From Rosa chinensis (Eukaryota > Streptophyta > Magnoliopsida > Rosales > Rosaceae), in contig NC_037091.1 in the NCBI RefSeq assembly GCF_002994745.2, positions 22,511,789 through 22,575,788 of the forward strand: a DNA stretch of 64,000 nt, given 5' to 3'. Shown one piece after another: positions 10,333-23,148 of this stretch. The notes beneath the pieces are model-generated. The model was not told the DNA's origin. It did not search any database and saw only the letters and a program-made list of their open reading frames with translations. Each line of letters begins with the position of its first letter. Position 1 is the first letter of the stretch. Position numbers and translations under genes: made by a program.

Positions 10333-10726
10333 AAGTTTCCTGAAGGAGAAACTTACTATTTTCATTATTTCCAATTCCGGAAATACTTCTTTCTCTCTCT
10401 TCTCTCTCGGCTGCACCTTCAAAATCGAAATTATCCGGCTGACCTGACCTGAACCCGGACGATCCGACCCGACTTTTCCGGCGAACTGCGGCGGTCTCCA
10501 GCGACGAAACTTACTAGATCAGTTCGTCTCCTCCGTCTGGTCGTCCTTGTGGTGACCGATTCTCGGTGGCGGCAGCGGTAGAAGGCTGCGCAGTTGGGCG
10601 ATTTCGGACCCGGTCGGAAATCCTTGTTCCGACGTCGGCGAGGCTTCAAGTCTTCTTGGTTGAGCTCAGAGTAGCCTCCTTGATCGAACCTTGGTGGTTG
10701 TTTGGATCGATTCACGTGAAACTTTG

Positions 10727-12649
10727 TGATTACACGCATTTATATATGTGTAATTACATCTAAAACATTAGAATTAAGCTAATCCTCATGTCAATTATTA
10801 TGTAATTAATCTAGTTTTATTTATTTTGTAGAAAATAAGCGGAGTTACGGAAATCGTGAGAAAATGAGGCGAAATTGGAGCAAATTGAGTTTTCGACAAA
10901 AAGACGGAAGTCAAACTTGAGTCAATACATTGAAAGGGACAAAACTTGATCACTCATAAACAAATGAGACAAAAATGAAAATGGGGCAGCAAATTGAAGC
11001 TTATCGGAGATAATGGCTTAACAATTAATTAAACTAACTTTTCTAACGGAAGTGCATCTGCATGTGTGGGTTAATTAAACTAATTGAATAGCCATCATAT
11101 TTGGGCTGTTCTTTATACCCACGTGCCAGCTGCAGATCCTATTTTATCCACTCTTCCTTTCTTTCCCAGCCACCACAGCGTGCCAACCATTCGTAGTCCA
11201 TCACCTCAGCCCAGCCCATTGTTTAATTAACCTTAATTCTCTCAAGTACGAACGGAACACATCAGCCACACATATATATTCATCACCATTCACCCTTTCG
11301 AGGGACTCACCCTAGAAAGTCCCGCAGACCCCCAGATCCATTCGCTTTTTCCTCTCACTCAACACCGCACCATTACCCTATTCTTCTCTCTCTCTCTTCA
11401 ATAGTAGCTGCACTCCACCATTACCCACTCTTCTTCTTCTTCACCGAGACACATCACCTCCACCTCCATATCTCTCTCTTCCCATTTTAAATTTTCATCA
11501 CCAATTTTCATTCTTTGAAGGGAAACTCAAGGGGTTTTCACTACACATCATCAAGGCTTCATCACCACAAAAAAATTTTGGCTTGGTAAAGAGTAGGAGC
11601 TTAATATCAAGTTAGGTTTATATTTGCCTATAGCAAATTGTGAGCCTAGCTTGTGTTCCTCTCTCCTCTATCATTTCTCTTAATTTCTTATGTATTTGAT
11701 GATGTATTTGCTAATGGGTTGTGAGTAGTTCAATTTTGGGAGTTAGAGTTGTGAAGCCCTAACTCATCTTGTATAAATATTGATGCTTTAATTTTAATAA
11801 ATGCAATTTTCATTGTGTATGCTTTAAATCTGAATGTATTGGTCCTTAGAAGCATGTTTCTAGGCTTTGTCACCCCTTTGAAATTATGTTGTGGGCAATT
11901 GTGATGAATAGATTGATAAATTGACAACTTATTGGTCTTGTTGCATCTAGGATTTAAGTGTGGTAACCATTAGCTAGCTTAATTGTAGCTAAGCTTGCTT
12001 GGGTCTCTATTATCTTGCACTCTAGGCCTCTAATTTTAGATATTGCGGCCTTAACCTGTGTAATGCCTAAGTTAGAGAGTTGATTGTGGCCCTAACCAGC
12101 ATAATCGATACACCGAAATGATAATTGGTTTAGTAGCCTTGACCGGTACTAAATACGGGACTTAACACATATAGGAAATGCATGCATTTATGAAATTGGC
12201 ACCGATATTTGCAAGATAGTTAGTGTGAATCACCCGACACTCCCATATTCCCATTAATTTGAAAATCCAAATTTAATTTCTTGCTTGATAATTAGTTGTT
12301 TGCTTTTACTTTAGTTTGCTTTTAATTTAGTTAATTCCCAATTAAAAACTCCCAAACAAAATTCTACCTTCCTTTATGCATAACTCATTTGGGCTACAAG
12401 TTAGTGGCTTTGATTAGGCTTAGTGTGAGCTAAGCCGAGCATTGCCGAGGCTTGGTGCCTTGTGAATATTTTATTTTACTTTATTTTATTTTTATTTTTA
12501 CTTTTTCATTGTATGCTTTTGAGTCATTCTAGCGCCAATTACCTCGGTTAGGTCCAACACCTAATCCCCGAGGTACGATAATCAAGGTTTTAATATTTCC
12601 CTTACTTGACAACGATTCGTACGCTTGCGAGAGTTTATGAGCCAAGTCA
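10727..12649 (+). repeat. 5' LTR of the Athila-like element (1,923 bp)
   Basis: It runs from TGATTACACG to GAGCCAAGTCA. It contains CT-rich tracts near 11380-11490 and T-rich tracts near 12475-12510. The short ORFs in it have no homology and are not genes. Confidence 0.92.
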
Positions 12650-12650
12650 A

Positions 12651-12668
12651 TGGCGCCGTTGCCGGGGA
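12651..12668 (+). other. Primer-binding site (tRNA-Asp)
   Basis: TGGCGCCGTTGCCGGGGA lies one base after the LTR. It is the classical Athila/Tat primer-binding site. Confidence 0.92.
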
Positions 12669-12973
12669 TTAGGGTCTTCGGATCTTAATCCCTTGGTAAT
12701 TGGCATTTAGGGTCACTTTTAGCATACTTTTATTTTTATTTTTATTTTTATCTTTATCTCTTGTTTCTTTGTTTAGTTGTTATTTATTTTATTTTATTTT
12801 ATTTTATTTCTTCGGTTAGTTTAGTCAAATTTAGTACTACTTGTGTTTAATTTCTCTTCACCCCTCTAATTACTTGTCAATTTTTCATGAGTTGAATTGG
12901 TGCTTATCTTGCTTATCTTGCTTATATTTTGGTTATTGAGATACTCGATTTCTTATTGGTTCTTCGTAGGTAT

Positions 12974-15001
12974 ATGAGCGACACTCTACTACCTATCAAT
13001 TTGAGAAGTGGTCGTGCTTTGCAAAGACTACCTAGAGGAAGACCAACAAGGAGAGTTAGGAGACCAAGACATCTCTCACAAGCACCTTCTAGGTCTCCTA
13101 TTCGAGTAGTAGATATGGGTGACGAGCGTCAAGGACCACAAGATGAGGAGGAGATTCCATTGAGCCATTATTCATGTCCTAGCATTGTGAATGCTCCATC
13201 TTGTATTGTGCTTCCTCCGACAAATGCCAACTTTGAGATCAAGCCTAACATGTTGTCTATTCTACCTACTTTCCATGGCATGGCTAGTGAGAGGCCATAT
13301 GATCATATAATTGAGTTTGATGCCATATGTTTCACTATGCACTTGGGAGGATTAACCTTGGAGGGTTTGAAGCTTCGATTATTCCCATTTTCTTTGAAAG
13401 ATCAAGCACGCACATGGTTTCATAAGCTCAAGCCAAGATCCATTCTCTCTTGGGCCGATATGCAAAGAGTCTTCTTGAATGCTTATTATCCACATCATCA
13501 GACTACTTATATGCGGGATAGCTTGACCAAGTTCTTTCAAGAGGATAATGAAACTTTTTATGATGCATGGGAGCGCTTCAAGGATATTGAGTTAGGTTGC
13601 CCTCATCATGGACTCACCAAGTGGCTTCTTTGCGAATCTTTCTACAATGGGTTGATTATTGATGATAGAAGGAGATTGGACAATGCATCGGGTGGAAATT
13701 TTCTTAAGAAAGGTCCTAATGCCGCTTGGGATACTTGTGAGGAAGTGGCTACCCAATCCGGTCAATGGGATAATCATCAAAGGAGAAGAGGAGGTAGAGA
13801 TGACCACACCATATCTAGAGGTCGAGATTCACATGCATATGGTACTAGAGGCCGTGATGATCCTATGGAGTCTAGAGGCCAAATTGATAAGGAGCCTCGT
13901 GGTAGAGGTTTATATGATGTTTCTCATATTTCTAGAGATGATGGAGTTATGAGTTCTAAACTTGAGAGGCTAGAAGCAAAGATTGATAAGAAATTTGAGA
14001 TGCTTCTTCAAGCTCAAAAGGGTAGTGGTTCGTCTTCTTCACATGTCAAGAGTGTTACTTCTTCACATCTTTGCTTGATTTGTGAGTCCCCTAATCATTC
14101 TACTCATGATTGTCACTTAGCTTCACAATTTCCGGAATTTGTTGAGGAGCAAGTTAGAGCTATTAATTCTTATCAAAGGCCACCAAGAAATGATCCTTAT
14201 TCTACTACATATAATCCGGTTTGGCGTAATCACCCAAATTTCTCATGGAAAGATGGTGGAGGGTCCTCTAATGCACACCAAGGTGGTTCTTATTCATATG
14301 GAGGGAATCAAGGCCTTAATTCTTCATCTTTTGGACCCCACGGTCATGGAAATACACAATTTGGTGGACAAAATCATTATGGGCAGCAAGCATCTAATTA
14401 CAATTCTCAAGGCCAAGGGCCATCTTTTGGTGCTACACATGCTTATGGAGGAGCCCCACATGATACTCAAGGATTTGGTCAAAGTTCTCAATCATTTGGA
14501 GGTGCCAATCCTACACAAAATGCTCCTCCCGGATTTCAAAATAGGCAAGCACCACAACCGGAACCAAAGAAGTCTCATATGGATGATATATTGGCCACCC
14601 TAGCTCAAAGTCATACTTCTCTTACACAAAGCCAAGCAAAGACCGATCAAACTCTTAATATTCTCGCTCAAGGTCAAAGTTCACTTGCACAATGTGTGGG
14701 AAAGTTGGAGGTTCAATTGGGTCAAATGGCAAAAGAGCTTGGAGCACATCCACAAGGAGCCCTACCTTCACAACCGGAGCCAAATCCAAGAAGAAAAGTC
14801 CATGAATGCAATGCCATCACCACTTTACGTTCGGGAAAGGTATATGATAATCATGTATACATGCCCTCATCTTCTAGTTTCCATTCAAATCCTTTATTTG
14901 TGCATGATGATGATTTGCACTCATATGGGGCCAAGAGAGAAGAAAATGTACCTCTTGGCCATGTTGTTGATGATCAATTGCATACACATCATGATTTATA
15001 A
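12974..15001 (+). CDS. gag: Athila-type gag
   Basis: I place the start at 12974 (MSDTLLPINLRSGRA); an in-frame ATG at 12929 is less likely. It encodes the capsid/nucleocapsid protein. Residues ~95-260 match Athila gag: YDHIIEFDAIC, LKLRLFPFSLKDQARTW, RVFLNAYYPHHQT, YDAWERFKDIELGCPHHGL, SFYNGL. A region rich in Arg/Asp/Gly follows, then one CX2CX4HX4C knuckle (CLICESPNHSTHDC, ~14071-14112), the Athila hallmark YNPVWRNHPNFSW, and a Gln/Gly/Ser-rich tail. The frame stops at 15001 (HHDL*), but the +1 frame continues with the same REENVPSG-type repeats, so gag and protease were probably one ORF before a small indel near 14990-15000. Confidence 0.88.
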   Translation: MSDTLLPINLRSGRALQRLPRGRPTRRVRRPRHLSQAPSRSPIRVVDMGDERQGPQDEEEIPLSHYSCPSIVNAPSCIVLPPTNANFEIKPNMLSILPTFHGMASERPYDHIIEFDAICFTMHLGGLTLEGLKLRLFPFSLKDQARTWFHKLKPRSILSWADMQRVFLNAYYPHHQTTYMRDSLTKFFQEDNETFYDAWERFKDIELGCPHHGLTKWLLCESFYNGLIIDDRRRLDNASGGNFLKKGPNAAWDTCEEVATQSGQWDNHQRRRGGRDDHTISRGRDSHAYGTRGRDDPMESRGQIDKEPRGRGLYDVSHISRDDGVMSSKLERLEAKIDKKFEMLLQAQKGSGSSSSHVKSVTSSHLCLICESPNHSTHDCHLASQFPEFVEEQVRAINSYQRPPRNDPYSTTYNPVWRNHPNFSWKDGGGSSNAHQGGSYSYGGNQGLNSSSFGPHGHGNTQFGGQNHYGQQASNYNSQGQGPSFGATHAYGGAPHDTQGFGQSSQSFGGANPTQNAPPGFQNRQAPQPEPKKSHMDDILATLAQSHTSLTQSQAKTDQTLNILAQGQSSLAQCVGKLEVQLGQMAKELGAHPQGALPSQPEPNPRRKVHECNAITTLRSGKVYDNHVYMPSSSSFHSNPLFVHDDDLHSYGAKREENVPLGHVVDDQLHTHHDL

Positions 15002-16631
15002 GGAGGATGGGACCGGAAGGGAAGAAAATATACCTTCCGGTAAACATGGAGTGGGTGATGTGACTTTGAATGCAAAAGGAAGAAATAAGGGGGTGGATAA
15101 GGTAGCCGGAAGGGAAGAAAATGTACCTTCCGGAGGAGTTATTGTTGATAGTGGTTATGGTTTCTTGTCCTTTGAGAATGATGTGAGAAAATATGGTTTG
15201 ATTGATAGTGGCAAGGAAAGAGCTCTATTGAGAAAGAATACTTCTAGGGATGAGGATATCTCGGCCTCAAGATTAGATGGTGAGGCCATGAAGGCTAGGG
15301 ACCCATCTAAGGCCGATGACACCTCTAGGAAGGTTCTTGATGACATTAGACCCACTCATGATTTTAAGCCGTCTACTTCTACCGAAAAAGAGGGGAGAAA
15401 TAAGGAGGAAGACCTACATGTGCATGGTAGCTCTAGGGATAGGAGTGGTCCGGTCTACTCATCACTAGGCGAGGCCTTGAGGGCTAAGAACCCTAGTGGG
15501 ACAGTGACTACCCTTAGGGGCACCACCGGGAGCCTCACCTTTGATCCACCTCTTGATTTGAGTACACCGGAGCCTCAACTTCCTTACCCTAATGTGCTAA
15601 GAAAGGAAAATGTGAAGGGTGGGAAAAAGAAGAAAGTTGGCTTGATGTCCGAAGTGCATGATATTTTGAAGAAGGTCAATGTCAATATACCTTTAATTGT
15701 GCTCATTAGACAAATGCCGGTTTATGCAAAAATTTTAAAGGACTTATGCACCCATAAGAGGAAAATAAAGAATGATGAGCGGTTTGAAATTTGTGAGGAG
15801 GTTAGTGCTATCTTGCAAAGACGGATTCCCCCAAAACTCAAGGATCCAGGGAGCTTCAATATCTCTTGCACTATTGGAAAGAAAGTCTTTGATAGAGCTT
15901 TGATGGACCTTGGTTCAAGTGTTAATATTATTTCTTTTGAGACTTTTCGGAAACTTGACCTTGGACCTATTAAAGCCACTCCTATATATTTGCAACTTGC
16001 GGACCGGAGCATCATTAGAGCCATGGGTGTTGTTGAAGATGTATTAATCAAAGTTGACAAGTTTTACTTACCGGGGGATTTGGTGGTATTAGATATGGAT
16101 GATGAGCCTCATTGTGACAAGGACATACCTATCATTCTTGGTAGACCTTTTATGGCGACCGCGGGGATAAAAATTAATGTTCAAAAGGGCACTATCAAAA
16201 TGAAGGTGTTGGGAGAAAAAGTATTACTCAAGAGGCTTGAACCCATTTACCCTCCGGATGTGGTAAAAAGTGTGCTTTCTATTAACTTGGTCAAGGGCAA
16301 TGAAGCAAAGAGAGATAGAATATTTGGCCCATTGAACCAAGCCCCACACCACAACCAAGAGCCATTGGTTTCTAATTCTTCCTCTCCTTGCCAAGTGTTT
16401 GCAATTTCTACTCTTGATGAGATAAATGTGAATGAGGATCTCGCATTGAGTGAGGAGCAAAAGAATCAAATCAAGACAATAGAGGAGATTTGTGGGTTGA
16501 AAAAGAAGAAGAAGAAAGGGTATCTTGAGTGGAACGCTCCAGTGAACATCAAGTTTCTTGCATCATCTTGTGGAGGTTCTAGTTCGACTAAGGCTTGTGT
16601 GGGTGGTGGTGGAAAGAAAGAGCCACCTTGA
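15002..16631 (+). pseudogene. Athila-type linker and aspartic protease, frameshifted from gag
   Basis: The genuine part of this frame starts near 14990 (KEDGTGREENIPSG). The open frame extends upstream to 14685, but that part only overlaps gag. A charged linker is followed by the retropepsin fold at ~15840-16210: FNISCTIGKKVFDRALMDLG, SSVNIIS, and the flap/C-terminal IPIILGRPFMATAGIKINV. The catalytic triad position reads DLG, as in Athila, not DSG/DTG. The frame ends at CVGGGGKKEPP* (16631). No reverse transcriptase follows; in full-length Athila it would. The protein is therefore a gag-protease remnant and depends on another element for pol. Confidence 0.85.
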
Positions 16632-19537
16632 AGAGATTAAGTTCTATAGACCGGCTTGGGGTCTTTAAAAACAAGCGCTTCTAGGGAGGCAACCCTAGGA
16701 AGTTTTGAAATTTTCTTGTTTATTTTGCATCAATAAGGCTATTTAGCCATCTTTTTGGGAGGATGACAGGTGTTCGGAGTTGGAAGTGTGAAGAAAGCAA
16801 GAATGTAGTAGTGTGCAGTTTCTGTCTAGAAAGTTCGGTTGACTTTGGATGGCAATAGCTTCTGAATTACTTAGTGCTTTGAGCTGAAATTTTCTGGATA
16901 TATTCTCCTATATGTCTATTGTCATGTGCCGAAATTTCAATCCCTTTCAGTCACTGGAACTCTAGCTATTTAATGGTCAATACATGAAGCTCAGAACAGA
17001 GACAGCTACTGTAGAGTGACTTTGGGAAGCTACATCCTCTACATATCAAGCAATTTGGAGCTACAATTTTTCAGTGATGTATCTTCATATGTCCTCTATA
17101 TGCTGGAAAAACAGTTTTTAATTTGAACCTTCCTAGCTTCAGATATAGTGTTCCAAGTGACAGAGGCCAGAAACAGGGGCACAGCAGAAACTGTAGAACA
17201 GATCAGTGAGTTTGGAGGCCAACGATTTTTGACTCAGAACAGATATTTAAGTGAAATTTTACTATCAAGTAGCCTTATGAGTCTAATTTCATATGTCATT
17301 GGTCTCACCCTCTTTTCACCTCTAGAGCCCGACTTATTGCAGTTTTGGTGACTGAGGGTCAGCAGCAGACTTCATTACAGGTTGGCAGTTTTGACCAGCT
17401 TTGGTTTTCTCAATTGACGATAGGTGGCTTAGTTTACATGGATAGAAAGCTATCTGAGTCTACTTTCCATTCCAAGTGGTCTCACTTCTTTGTCTTTTTC
17501 TGAGTATGAGATATGGGCATTTGAAGACAAAAAGGTCATTGCTGATAGTTTTCTGCACTCACTAGTTTTGTTCACTCGGGTTGGTTGGACTTCTTCGCAC
17601 TTCATTTCATCTTTGGAGGATAATCTATGGGCAGCTGTGAGTTATTTGGGAGGTGGTCAAGGTCATGTGCTTAATGGAGACCTTATCCTTATTCTTTGAT
17701 GGCCTATTTATGACGCATTGCTCTTGGACACTACATATTTTTCAATGGAGTTGATCTTTTCACGAGCACCTTGAGCTAGTATGGAGCATGCATAAAGGAA
17801 GTCAAGGCCTTGTGCCTTGAGGTTGGTGTCTCATGTTAGTCTTCTCCAAGGATCGTGAGCAATGGAGGGTCGACAAAGGGGGTTTTCCGTAACTTTACTC
17901 TGCATTTAGATTTTTATTTTCATAGTTAATTTTTGTGTGCCTTCGCCCAAACTTCACTCTCATGCCTAAATCCGACACGGATTTTAGCTTTCGATCTCAC
18001 TTTACAACATTGAGGACAATGTTGGTTTTAAGTGTGGGGGTGAGGGCTCGGGCGACTAAAAAAAAAGAAGAAAAAAAAAAAAGAAAAAAAAATTAGATTA
18101 GCTTTATGTAATTATATTTTAGTGGTTAATGCCTTTTCCAACCCCAATGACGAGCCATGGACTTAACTTGTTATGATTGTGGATAGATTAAGCATGATCT
18201 AGGACTATGAATTTGTTTTGTAATTGAGTGCATATGTGATCTATGCTTGACTATATGTGAGCACATAGCCTATGGTTAGGTTAGTTCATCATAATTAGAG
18301 AAGCATATAGATGATTTGATTGACTTGCATGCCTTATTTGTGAGCTTTTGAGCCTAATATCTATAGTGTATGTATTGTTCATTCACTTTTTCTTCATGTG
18401 TGTACAATTTCATGACATTGCGTATCTAGAACTTGCTTGAGACCTCTCGAGGCTACTTTTAGCTTGTGATATGATAGAAAGGATGGAGGCATTAGGACTA
18501 TATACCACCATGGCCAAAGAAGCATGTGCCCAAAAATATTTACCACTAGATTGCCACTTTGAGCCTATTTATTTATTTAGCATTTTTATTCATTTGCCCC
18601 ACAAATTCCTACCTAGCCTATACACTTTTATCCTACCATTCCATGGTAGTTGGTGAAGCGATTCGAGAGAATGACTTTATGTTTGAGTGCTTCAAAAGAA
18701 AGAAAAAGTCAAAAGTGTGAGGTTACAAAAGAATAAGTGTGGGGGTGAGTGATATGTTTAGGAAAGAAAGTTCTTAAAAAAAAATAAATAAAAAAAAATA
18801 AAAAAAGAAGAAGAAGAAGAAGTTGTGAAAATAAAAAGGAAAAAGGAAAAGAAAAGTAGAAAAAAAAATTGTCTTGAAAAAAAAAAAAAAAAAAGAAGAA
18901 GAAGGGTGTCACATAGTTTAGTTAGCGGGTTGTACATTGGGATTAGAGTGAGTGATTTAGCATTCGAAAGCAAAAGTCTTAAATCTCTACAAGAGAGAGT
19001 TGCTTCATCGACTTCTATGGACTTTGTCTTTCCTTATCCTTCATTTCTCTTAACCACTTGCCCTTAGCCTCATTACAACCAAATAAAAGACCTCTTGATC
19101 TTGAATGTTATGGGCTACCTAGTGGAGATGAGATCAAAGAGCAAGCATATGGCGGCGCATGTTGTGAAATTGCTTTTGAGTGAAACACATATAACCCCTA
19201 AACACTTGAGCGGTAATATTTAGTGAACCTATGTGAGTTTAGTGGGTTATATCGAGTCTTCTATATGTCTATTTGATTATGGTAGATTGATTTGACACAA
19301 GGTCAACACATACATATACTTGAGCATTTCTCACATGTGCATCTTAATTGCCTTACAAATTTAAAATTCTTATGTTGTGCTTATATCTACTTCATGGTCA
19401 TCTACATAATTAGTTCTCCGAGGGTTATGGTTGGAAAGGCTAATACTACACTATCTTTATGTTTGTGAGTTAATAGATTTTTGGATTATTTTTCTTTTAG
19501 TTTGCTTGGGGACAAGCAAAGTTCAAGTGTGGGGGTG
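16632..19537 (+). other. Non-coding 3' internal region of the Athila-like element
   Basis: In full-length Athila this position holds the env-like region and 3' UTR. No conserved domain is seen; the ORFs of 60-80 codons have no homology. It contains A-rich tracts at 18058-18090 and 18776-18905, and two copies of the polypurine-like motif AAGTGTGGGGGTG at 18030-18042 and 18735-18747 ahead of the one used at the LTR border. Confidence 0.7.
19525..19537 (+). other. Polypurine tract of the Athila-like element
   Basis: AAGTGTGGGGGTG directly precedes the 3' LTR start TGATTACACG at 19538. Identical motifs occur at 18030 and 18735. Confidence 0.8.
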
Positions 19538-19887
19538 TGATTACACGCATTTATATATGTGTAATTACATCTAAAACATTAGAATTAAGCTAATCCTCAT
19601 GTCAATTATTATGTAATTAATCTAGTTTTATTTATTTTGTAGAAAATAAGCGGAGTTATAGAAATCGTGAGAAAATGAGGCGAAATTGGAGCAAATTGAG
19701 TTTTCGACAAAAAGACGGAAGTCAACCTTGAGTCAATACATTGAAAGGGACAAAACTTGATCACTCATAAGCAAATGAGACAAAAATGAAAATGGGGCAG
19801 CAAATTGAAGCTTATTGGAGATAATGGCTTAACAATTAATTAAACCAACTTTGGTTTAATTAAAGAAAACGGAAGTGCATCTGCATG

Positions 19888-22800
19888 TAGGGGTCATCAT
19901 GGGCCCGGCTAGGGCCGGCCCTACCCTAAATTTTAGGGCTTAGGGTCGGGCCGGGCCGGGCCTAGTCAAAGTCAACAAAATTTAGGGCCGGGTAGGGTCG
20001 GGCCAGGGCTTAAATATGCTAACCCTTACCCGCCCGAAAAGCCCGATCCGTTAGTGCCGAAAGGGCTGGGTCGGGCCGGCCCTCAAATAGGGCCAAATAG
20101 GGCTGAAATGGGCCAAAAAGGGCCTTATTTTGTTTAACAAAAAAAAAACTTTATTTTTTTCTTCTCAAAATATGGCTTAATGGTATATATTGGTGATAAA
20201 AGACTCATTGTTTTTTATTGAACATATTTTATATTAATGTAATACTTGTAACTTATAACATTTATTAATCTTACTTAAGGTGGTTATATTCAATTAACTA
20301 TCTATATAAATCTCCCAATATTAATTGTTGTCTAACAAAGAAAATAGAAATTAAAGAAAACAAAACTTATGAAATCAATTACAAAGAAAGAGATAAATTG
20401 CATATTATAGAAAAAAGAGAAACGTAATTAAAAAATAGAAAAAAATATATGGCTTATTCGGGCGGGCCAAAAATTTCGAAATGGAAATTGACCAATCTGA
20501 CAATGCTCATGGAGGGTAACAAGCCTAATAAACTAGTTATACTACATTACAAGGCATATAAGGATTATGTGCGATCCAAAAATTTTGAAATGAAAATCGA
20601 CCAATCTGAAAATTCTTATATGTTTATACAATAGTGATAGGTATTGTGTAAAGAAATTAGGCCGATCCGCCATGAATAAGGCGTCCAAAGTAGCGGTCAA
20701 CGCTTTGCACAAGCAAACTTCCCTAAGGAGAGAGGCACCATGCGCGGACAAACGTTGCGGAATTTTGACATCCGTAAGTAGACCCCCTACCCATGAGAGT
20801 GTGGGAGCTGAAAGATCGAAAAAATGAATTGCCAAGGACCGATTAAGAGCATATTTGTTTTATGTTCTATTTAGGGTATTGAGTTGACCGGGTAGATCGA
20901 GGTCCAACCGAAGGCGGAAATTGCTGAAATTTCTACCACTAACATATATTCATATGAAAACAACATCCACCGGTTCATTTTAAAAAATTCCATTTCATCC
21001 CCCATTTTGCTCATGGAGGGTAACAAGCCTAATAAACTAGTTATACTACATTACAAGGCATATAAGGATTATGTGAGATCCAAAAATTTTGAAATGAAAA
21101 TCGACTAATCTGAAAATTCTCATATGTTTATACAACATTGATAGGTATTGTGTAAAGAAATCAGGCAGATCCGCCGTGAATAAGGCGTCTAAAGTAGCGG
21201 TCAACGCTTTGCACAAGCAAACTTTCCTAAGGGGAGCGGCACCATGCGCGAACAAACGTTGCCGAATTTTGACATCCATAAGTAGACCCCCTACCCATGA
21301 GAGTGTGGGAGCTGAAAGATCGAAAAAAGTAAATTGCCAAGGACCGGTTAAGAGCATATTTGTTTTATGTTCTATTAAGGGTATTGAGTTGACCGGGTAG
21401 ATCGAGATCCACCCGAATGCGGAAATTGTTGAAATTTCTACCACTAACATATATTCATATGAAAACAACATCCAGCGGTTCATTTTAAAAAATTCCATTT
21501 CGTCCCCCATTTTGCTCATGGAGGGTAACAAGCCTAATAAACTAGTTATACTACATTATAAGACATATAAGGATTATGTGCGATCCAAAAATTTTGAAAT
21601 GAAAATCGATCAATCGGAAAATTCTTATATGTTTATACAATAGTGATAGGTATTGTGTAAAGAAATTAGGCCGATCCGCCTTGAATAAGGCACCTAACGG
21701 AGCGGTCAACGATTTGCACAAGCAAATTTCCCTAAGGGGAGCGGCACCATGCGCGGACAAACGTTGCGGAATTTTGACATCCATAAGTAGACCCCCTACC
21801 CATGAGAGTGTGGGAGCTGAAAGATCGAAAAAAGTGAATTACCAAGGACCGGTTAAGAGCATATTTGTTTTATGTTCTATTTAGGGTATTGAGTTGACCG
21901 GGTAGATCGAGGTCCAACCGAATGCGGAAATTGTTGAAATTTCTACCACTAACATATATTCATATGAAAACAACACCAGCGGTTCATTTTAAAAAATTCC
22001 ATTTCGTCCCTCATTTTGCTCATGGAGGGTAACAAGCCTAATAAACTAGTTATACTACATTACAAGACATATAAGGATTATGTGCGATCCAAAAATTTTG
22101 AAATGAAAATCGATCAATCTGAAAATTCTTATATGTTTATACAATAGTGATAGGTATTGTGTAAAGAAATTAGGCCGATCCGCCGTGAATAAGGCACCTA
22201 ATGGAGCGGTCAACGCTTTGCACAAGCAAACTTCCCTAAGGGGAGCGGCACCATGCGCGGACAAACGTTGCGGAATTTTGACATCCATAACTAGACCCCC
22301 TACCCATGAGAGTGTGGGAGCTGAAAGATCGAAAAAAGTGAATTGCCAAGGACTGGTTAAGAACATATTTGTTTTATGTTCTATTTAGGGTATTGAGTTG
22401 ACCGGGTAGATCGAGGTCCAACCGAATGTGGAAATTGTTGAAATTTCTACCACTAACATATATTCATATGCAAACAACATCCAGTGGTTCGTTTTAAAAA
22501 ATTCCATTTCGTCCCCCATTTTGCTCATTAAGAAGTTAACATTATATTGGTAAAAAGGTTTCAACTCGACCAATTGATTATTTTTAGTTATGTTGATTAC
22601 TTGATTTATTTCAAAATTGGTATTACATGAATATATTGTCCAATTTGAAATAATAGCTTTGTAATTATTACAGTTAATTAGTTAACAATAATTATTGGTA
22701 AATATTAAAATACCCATAAGATTATATTAAAACGGCGGTGTTTTTGCCGAATTAACGGTTAATTCTTTAAAAAAAATTATTTTTTTCTTCTCAAAATATG

Positions 22801-23148
22801 GCTCAATTTAAAAGACTCATTTCCTAATATGGTAGATTGAAATAATTTTCTACACTTCCATAGTTTTATTACTTTTATACATATAACACATGTAATAGAA
22901 AATAACAAAAATAAAATATAAATTTTAGGGCCGGGCTTTAAGGGCCGGGCCGGGCCTAGCCCTTATGGGCTCAATCGGGCCGGGCCGTAGGGTAGGGCCG
23001 GGCTTTATTTGTGTGACCCATACCCTACCCTAAATAAAAAAGGGTCGGGCCTGCCCGCCCTAATGGAAGGGCCGGGCCGGGCTTCGGCCCTACTGGTCGG
23101 GCGGGCTTAGGGCGGGCTTAGGGCCCAAGGGCCATATGATGAGGCCTA
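19888..23148. mobile_element. Non-autonomous hAT element (3,261 bp) with internal tandem repeats
   Basis: The ends TAGGGGTCATCAT and (inverse) TAGGCCTCATCAT are imperfect terminal inverted repeats. The 8-bp TSD TCTGCATG is at 19880-19887 and 23149-23156. Comparison with the 5' LTR confirms that removing 19888-23148 and one TSD restores the LTR. Dense GGGCCGGGCC-type subterminal repeats occupy ~19900-20120 and ~22925-23130. No transposase is encoded. The centre is a 504-bp tandem array. Confidence 0.88.
20508..22525. repeat. Four tandem copies of a 504-505-bp unit inside the hAT element
   Basis: Copies begin with CATGGAGGGTAACAAGCC at 20508, 21012, 21517 and 22021; the array ends near 22525. 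They are similar but not identical. A partial copy (AAAATTTCGAAATGGAAATT) precedes the first. Minus-strand open frames of 77-161 codons sharing FDLSAPTLSWVGGL arise from each copy. I do not recognise this protein, and the units differ by indels, so I treat it as repeat sequence and not as genes. Confidence 0.9.

Noticed and set aside
18709..18973. Phe-rich or Lys-rich ORFs
   Set aside because: Translation of A-rich tracts in the Athila 3' region; no domain.
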